A stretch of DNA of 18,453 bases from Verrucomicrobiales bacterium (GTDB taxonomy: Bacteria > Verrucomicrobiota > Verrucomicrobiia > Limisphaerales > UBA11320). The stretch spans positions 1-18,453 of the forward strand of contig DMJJ01000550.1 in NCBI GenBank assembly GCA_003452185.1. The letters run 5' to 3'. Each line of letters starts with the position of its first letter. Within the stretch, counting starts at the first letter, position 1. The notes below the pieces were generated by a model, which did not search any database, was not told the DNA's origin, and saw only the letters and a program-made list of their open reading frames with translations. Shown here one piece after another: positions 14,548 to 18,453 of this stretch. The translations under genes were made by a program, and so were the position numbers.

Positions 14548-15668
14548 ACGGGCCGCTCCGCCTTGGCGTCATCGGGTGCGGGAACGTCCTGGAGGCCTAT
14601 CGCGCCTCGATTGAGAGGCTCCGCGGGGCAGGCAAGGTCGAGGTGACCTGTGTCTGCGGGCGGGAGGGGCAGCGGGAGGCCGCCGTCGCAGGGCTCAGGG
14701 CAGGCCGCTTCACCACTGAGGCGGGCGCAGTGATCAATGCCCCGGACGTGGACGCCGTGCTGATCCTCACACCTATGCCGCTGCACGCCTCCCTCGCGCG
14801 CGCGGCGCTCGACGCGGGGAAGCACGTGGTTGTTGAGAAGCCGCTCGCAACCACTCTTGAGGAGGCCTCGGAGCTCCTCGCCGTCGCCCGCCGGTCCCCG
14901 GGAGAGCTGGTCTGCGCCCCCTTCACCCTCCTGAGTCCCACGTTCCAGGCGATGGCCCGGCGCATCCGGTCAGGCCAGATCGGCAGACCGGTGTCAGCCC
15001 GTGCCCGCTACGGCTGGTCGGGGCCGTGGTGGAGCGACTGGTTCTACAAGCCGGGAGGGGGATGCCTCTTCGACCTCGGGGTCTACTCGCTGACCAGCCT
15101 CACCGGGCTCCTGGGGCCTGCAACCCGCGTGATGGCGATGGCCGGGGTTGCAATCCCGGAACGGGAAATCAATGGCCGCAAGGTCCAGGTCGAGGCGGAG
15201 GACAACGCCCAGGTGCTGCTGGATTTCGGGCAGGGGGCCTTTGGGGTCGTCACCACCGGGTTTACCCTGCAGCAGTACCGCTCCCCGGCCCTGGAGGTCT
15301 ACGGCACCACGGGGACCATCCAGATGCTCGGGGATGATTGGGACCCCGAGGGGTACGAGCTCTGGCAAAACGAGGTTGGAGCCTGGCAGCTGTACAAGGA
15401 GACGGCGCCCGACTGGTCGTGGACGGACGGCCTGCGACATCTGGTCGACTCACTGCGGGAGGGGACCCGGCCGCTCATTACCCCCGAGCACGCCCTGCAT
15501 GTGCTGGAGATCATGATCAAGGCCCGGGAGAGCAGCCGGCAGGGCCGGGCCCTGTCCATCGACAGCCGTTTCGAGACGCCTTCCTTTCCCGGACCGGCGC
15601 CCGCCGAGGCGGCCCATCGGATGCATGACCGAAGCCGCGAGCACACCGGTGCGGGAGGGGGCCGCTGA
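14544..15668 (+). CDS. Gfo/Idh/MocA-family oxidoreductase
   Basis: This 374-residue protein has an N-terminal Rossmann fold (LGVIGCGNV at residues 6-14, DAVLILTPMPLHASLA), the EKPLATT motif with catalytic-type Lys99, and a C-terminal substrate domain with GGGCLFDLGVYSL (Asp177, Tyr181, where many members have His). The family oxidises sugar hydroxyls with NAD(P); members of the 3-keto-glycoside pathway oxidise glycosides at C3. The GTG start at 14544 is supported by AAGGAG at 14533-14538 and by the 4-base overlap with the preceding DUF1080 gene. There is no signal or Tat peptide, so it is cytoplasmic, whereas the coupled DUF1080 protein is exported. A 30-residue proline- and charge-rich tail (about 343-374) lies beyond the usual fold. 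A role in C3 oxidation is inferred from the neighbourhood; another sugar dehydrogenase activity is possible. Confidence 0.9.
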   Translation: MNGPLRLGVIGCGNVLEAYRASIERLRGAGKVEVTCVCGREGQREAAVAGLRAGRFTTEAGAVINAPDVDAVLILTPMPLHASLARAALDAGKHVVVEKPLATTLEEASELLAVARRSPGELVCAPFTLLSPTFQAMARRIRSGQIGRPVSARARYGWSGPWWSDWFYKPGGGCLFDLGVYSLTSLTGLLGPATRVMAMAGVAIPEREINGRKVQVEAEDNAQVLLDFGQGAFGVVTTGFTLQQYRSPALEVYGTTGTIQMLGDDWDPEGYELWQNEVGAWQLYKETAPDWSWTDGLRHLVDSLREGTRPLITPEHALHVLEIMIKARESSRQGRALSIDSRFETPSFPGPAPAEAAHRMHDRSREHTGAGGGR

Positions 15669-15670
15669 GC

Positions 15671-16543
15671 ATGCCCCGGTGGCTTCTCTGGTCCCTCCTT
15701 GCGGTCGTTTGCTGGGGGCTTTGGGCCGTGACCGCCCGGTTCATCGGGGAGGCCCTGACCGCGGCCCAGAGCCAGGCCTTGTCCACCCTGGGGATCCTCC
15801 CCGTCCTCCTGGCGCTGGCATCCTCAAGCCGAAGCTCCGTCATCGGGAACGCCCGCAGGGGCCGGATCATCGCCTTCGCCTCGGGGGCGGTCGTCTGCGC
15901 CGGGAACGTCGCGTACTACCACGCCCTGGGCCTAGGAGAGAAGGCGGCCACCGTGGTCCCCCTGACCGCCCTGTACCCCGTGGTCACGGTGCTCCTCGCC
16001 ACCCTGCTCCTGCGGGAGCGGCTCAACGCCGTCCAATGGGCCGGCACGCTCCTCGCCGGGGTCGCGATCTGGCTCTTCAACGTCACGGGTCTGGCGGGGC
16101 TCTCCTCGGGGTGGCTCCCCTACGCCCTGGCACCGATCCTTCTCTGGGGGATCGGCGGCTTCCTTCAAAAGCTCTCCACGGCCCATCTCTCGGGCGAGCT
16201 CTCCACCCTCTGGTTCCTGTGGGCCTTCGTGCCGGCCACCGCCGGCATCCTCTGGGTCGATCCCCTGGCCCGTTCCCCGGAGCCCCGGACGTGGATCTTC
16301 GCCGCCGCGCTCGGGCTCCTCTTCGGCCTGGGGAACCTGGGGCTCCTCAAGGCCTTTGCCTCCCAGGGCAAGGCCTCCGTCATCTCCCCTCTGGCAGGCC
16401 TCTACCCGGTGGTGAGCGTCCCCGCGGCAATCCTCCTCTTCGGGGAAAGGGTCGGAGGGAGGGAGTGGGCCGCCATCGCCCTGGCCGTCGCAGGGGCGAT
16501 CGCCCTCGCCTGGGAGTCGCCCGGGGCGAAAACAAGCGAGTGA
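15671..16543 (+). CDS. EamA/DMT-superfamily transporter
   Basis: This 290-residue protein has ten predicted membrane segments arranged as two repeated EamA halves, starting at WLLWSLLAVVCWGLWAVTARF and, in the second half, at YALAPILLWGIGGFLQKL. Each half ends in the typical pattern: VVPLTALYPVVTVLLATLLLRERL and VISPLAGLYPVVSVPAAILLFGERV. DMT transporters move small metabolites, sugars or amino acids across the inner membrane, often as exporters. The ATG at 15671 follows the Gfo/Idh stop by 2 bases and has GGAGGGGG about 9 bases upstream, so it is part of the DUF1080-Gfo operon. Carrying a sugar derivative of that pathway is an inference from position only; EamA specificity cannot be read from sequence. 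Confidence 0.9.
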   Translation: MPRWLLWSLLAVVCWGLWAVTARFIGEALTAAQSQALSTLGILPVLLALASSSRSSVIGNARRGRIIAFASGAVVCAGNVAYYHALGLGEKAATVVPLTALYPVVTVLLATLLLRERLNAVQWAGTLLAGVAIWLFNVTGLAGLSSGWLPYALAPILLWGIGGFLQKLSTAHLSGELSTLWFLWAFVPATAGILWVDPLARSPEPRTWIFAAALGLLFGLGNLGLLKAFASQGKASVISPLAGLYPVVSVPAAILLFGERVGGREWAAIALAVAGAIALAWESPGAKTSE

Positions 16544-16598
16544 GGGGTTTTCAGCCGCCCCGCGTTCTGCAAGGGTGGAGTCCAGACACACCAAACGA

Positions 16599-17549
16599 AT
16601 GAAACCGATCAAAACGCTGCTCCAGGAGGGCGTCGTCCTAGGGGACGGCGGCTACCTCATCGAACTCGAACGACGTGGCTACGTCGACAGCGGATCCCGA
16701 CGCGAGAAGGTCGGCACCGGCAAGGGAAGCGGCCAGTTCACCCCCGAGGTCGCGCTTGAGAACCCGGACGCCCTCCGCGAGCTCCATCGCGAGTTCCTAA
16801 AATCAGGCTCGCGCGTGCTCCAGGCGCTGACCTTTTTTGGAACACGGGAGAAGCTCAACCGGGCCGGCTACGGCTCCCAGACGGAGGCCATCAATGCCGC
16901 AGCCGTCCGGATCGCGAAGGAGGTCGCCGGGGACCAGGCCCTCGTGGCGGGAAGTGTCTCGCGGACCCAGCTCATTGAGCGGGAGGGGATGGAGTCGCTC
17001 GGCAAGGCGAGGGACCACATCGCGGAGCAGATCCGGCTGCTGAAGGACGCCGGGGTGGATTTCCTGATCCTGGAAACCTTTTTCCACCTTGCCGAGATGC
17101 GCGTGGCCCTGGAGTGCGCCAACGCCGCCGGGCTTCCGGCCATCGCCACCCTGAGCTTCCGTCCCCTCATCACGGCCTGCACCGACGGCCACTCCCCCGA
17201 GGAGTGCGCCCGGGTGATGACCGACCTGGGAGCCATCGCCGTCGGGGCCAACTGCGAGCAGGAGCCGGGGCGGATGCTGCCGCTCCTGCGGGCGATGCGT
17301 TCCGCGACGCGCCTCCCGCTCGCGGCCCAACCGGCGGCCTTCCGCACCACGGAGGGATGCCACTGCTTCACGCGACAGCCGGCGTTCCCTGACGACCTTG
17401 AGACCATCCAGGTCTCGCGCCGGGAGTTTGAGTCCCTCGGGCGGAACGCCAGGGCCGAGGGCATCGGCTACCTTGGCGGCTGCTGCGGATGCAACGCGGC
17501 CTACATCCGGGCCCTTGCGGACGGCCTGCTCGAGGCCTCGGCCTCCTGA
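16599..17549 (+). CDS. betaine-homocysteine S-methyltransferase-like enzyme
   Basis: This 316-residue TIM-barrel protein belongs to the homocysteine S-methyltransferase family. GDGGYLIELERRGY (about residues 15-28) is close to the N-terminal signature of betaine-homocysteine methyltransferases. The zinc site is complete: Cys219 in GANCEQ and Cys295-Cys296 in GGCCGC. The enzyme would transfer a methyl group from betaine or another methyl donor to homocysteine, forming methionine, in the cytoplasm. The ATG at 16599 was chosen because it places the GDGG motif at the usual distance from the start; a GTG at 16575 would add eight residues. Spacing from EamA is 55 bp, and the gap holds only a weak GGGG/CCCC pair, so co-transcription is possible. 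The methyl donor is not determined by sequence; it has no obvious link to the flanking sugar genes. Confidence 0.88.
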   Translation: MKPIKTLLQEGVVLGDGGYLIELERRGYVDSGSRREKVGTGKGSGQFTPEVALENPDALRELHREFLKSGSRVLQALTFFGTREKLNRAGYGSQTEAINAAAVRIAKEVAGDQALVAGSVSRTQLIEREGMESLGKARDHIAEQIRLLKDAGVDFLILETFFHLAEMRVALECANAAGLPAIATLSFRPLITACTDGHSPEECARVMTDLGAIAVGANCEQEPGRMLPLLRAMRSATRLPLAAQPAAFRTTEGCHCFTRQPAFPDDLETIQVSRREFESLGRNARAEGIGYLGGCCGCNAAYIRALADGLLEASAS

Positions 17550-17575
17550 CCGACCCTCGGAGCGAAACGAGGCGC

Positions 17576-18301
17576 GTGAAACTCTCCATCCACCCCACGG
17601 CCGACCTGGCCAATGCCGCCGCCGCCGCCCTGCTCACCGAGTGGCTCCGGGACCCCGGGGTCCGCAACCTCATGGTGGCGGCGGGGAATACGCCGCTCGA
17701 TCTGTACCGGCGGATCGCCGACCAAAAGGAGCCCCTCCCGGGGCTGAACGTGTTCATGTTGGATGAGTACGTCGGAGTCCCCCCTGGGGAGCCGCGCAAC
17801 TGCGCGAACCTCCTCCGCCGGACGGTCGCACAGGCCTGGGGCATTCCCGAGGAACGCTACTTCACCGTCACCTCCGTGGAGGCCGGAGCCCTCGCCTCCG
17901 CACAGGCCCACGAGGAGCGGATCGCCCGCGGTGGCGGGCTCGACGCCATCATCCTGGGGCTTGGCCAGAACGGCCACCTCGGTTTCAACGAACCCGGAAG
18001 CCCCGAGCAGGGCGCAGCCCACCTGCTTGACCTTGAGCCGATCTCGATTGAGGCGAACCGGAAATGGTTCGGCGGCGACTATGCCCCCGCCAAGGGAATC
18101 ACCGTCGGGATGCGGACGATCCTCGCCGCGCGCCGCGTGCTGATCCTGGCCTACGGGCCCCACAAGAGGGCGGCCACGGCCGGCATGGTCGAGGGACCCC
18201 GCACGGAGCGGTGCCCCGCGTCGCTGCTCCAGGGACATCCGGACGTCCACGTCTTCCTTGACGGGGAGTCGGCCTCCGGCCTCACCCGCCCGATGCGATG
18301 A
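17576..18301 (+). CDS. nagB: glucosamine-6-phosphate deaminase
   Basis: This 241-residue enzyme converts glucosamine-6-phosphate to fructose-6-phosphate and ammonia, the key step in GlcNAc use. It shows VAAGNTPLDLYRRI (substrate phosphate loop), the LDEYVG segment with Asp63 matching the catalytic aspartate of E. coli NagB (Asp72), GLGQNGHLGFNEPGS around the catalytic histidine, KGITVGMRTIL and RTERCPASLLQGH. The E. coli Asp-Gly-His reads Asn-Gly-His here. The protein lacks the C-terminal extension of E. coli NagB (266 residues) and resembles the short type. The start is GTG at 17576, with GAGG just upstream; in-frame codons further up lie inside the preceding gene. It is 26 bp after the methyltransferase, and its stop overlaps the ROK kinase start by 4 bases, giving a nagB-kinase operon for amino-sugar catabolism. 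Confidence 0.93.
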   Translation: MKLSIHPTADLANAAAAALLTEWLRDPGVRNLMVAAGNTPLDLYRRIADQKEPLPGLNVFMLDEYVGVPPGEPRNCANLLRRTVAQAWGIPEERYFTVTSVEAGALASAQAHEERIARGGGLDAIILGLGQNGHLGFNEPGSPEQGAAHLLDLEPISIEANRKWFGGDYAPAKGITVGMRTILAARRVLILAYGPHKRAATAGMVEGPRTERCPASLLQGHPDVHVFLDGESASGLTRPMR

Positions 18302-18453
18302 CTCCCCCCTCCGGCCCGCCTGCAACCCCGCCGCCGGGCGCCTACCTGGGCATCGACGTCGGCGGGACCAAGATCGCCGCCGGCGTGGTGCTCCTCCCGG
18401 AGGGACGGATCCTGGCCCGCAGGCAGGTCCCCACCCTCCCCGCCCGGGACGGG
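18298..18453 (+). CDS. ROK-family sugar kinase (partial, 5' end only)
   Basis: Only the first 52 codons are present; the gene runs off the window. The segment YLGIDVGGTKIAAGVV (about residues 16-31) is the ATP-binding phosphate-1 motif of ROK-family sugar kinases, preceded by a proline-rich start. ROK members phosphorylate glucose, N-acetylglucosamine or N-acetylmannosamine, or act as repressors with an extra N-terminal HTH domain; no HTH precedes the motif here, so a kinase is favoured. The ATG at 18298 overlaps the nagB stop (ATGA), which supports coupled expression and a GlcNAc/glucosamine kinase role. Substrate specificity lies outside the visible part. Confidence 0.85.
   Translation, partial: MTPPSGPPATPPPGAYLGIDVGGTKIAAGVVLLPEGRILARRQVPTLPARDG

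Noticed and set aside
1..18453. CRISPR array, tRNA, rRNA or transposase
   Set aside because: No regularly spaced repeats, cloverleaf-like segments, rRNA-like stretches or transposase motifs were seen.

Overview
The window is about 18.5 kb of very GC-rich bacterial DNA with 14 protein genes, the last cut by the window edge. No rRNA, tRNA, insertion sequence or CRISPR array was seen. Several families here are typical of Verrucomicrobiota and Planctomycetota: a DUF1592-type secreted cytochrome next to a DUF1552 protein, several DUF1080 (3-keto-disaccharide hydrolase) domains, a double NIPSNAP protein, a secreted CotH protein with lamin-tail domains, and a redoxin-cytochrome-copper oxygenase fusion. 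I favour Verrucomicrobiota, with Planctomycetota as the alternative. Most genes that begin a transcription unit have no clear Shine-Dalgarno sequence. Genes inside operons are coupled by 4-base overlaps or short gaps.

Positions 1-6823 (+ strand) encode mainly exported proteins. In order they are a secreted epimerase of the AGE/cellobiose 2-epimerase family, a single-domain DUF1080 protein, a three-part redoxin/cytochrome c/PHM-like copper oxygenase, and a CotH-like protein flanked by lamin-tail domains. Positions 6901-11673 hold a double-NIPSNAP gene on the - strand. Diverging from it is a translationally coupled pair, a DUF1592-family cytochrome and a Tat-exported DUF1552 protein. A hairpin at 6850-6881 closes the NIPSNAP transcript, and a near-perfect palindrome lies in the divergent promoter region.

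Positions 11676-12757 (- strand) form a compact arsenic module: an ArsR repressor with the CVC-x2-C arsenite site, then an AqpS-like aquaglyceroporin with a cysteine-rich tail. A 16-bp perfect palindrome sits just before arsR. A 371-bp gap follows and contains an imperfect inverted-repeat element. Positions 13105-16543 (+) form an operon of an exported double-domain DUF1080 protein, a Gfo/Idh/MocA oxidoreductase and an EamA/DMT transporter. This fits the 3-keto-glycoside route of sugar breakdown, in which Gfo/Idh enzymes oxidise a sugar at C3 and DUF1080 enzymes cleave the 3-keto product.

The right end (16599-18453, +) carries a betaine-homocysteine methyltransferase-like enzyme, a glucosamine-6-phosphate deaminase (NagB) and the start of a ROK sugar kinase that overlaps nagB. 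Overall the window reads as carbohydrate and amino-sugar utilisation plus poorly understood secreted redox proteins, with an arsenite-responsive efflux unit between them. The least understood parts are the triple-fusion oxygenase, the DUF1592/DUF1552 pair and the DUF1080-DUF1080/Gfo/EamA operon. All are recurrent family types, so novelty lies in their undefined substrates and arrangement, not in unknown folds.
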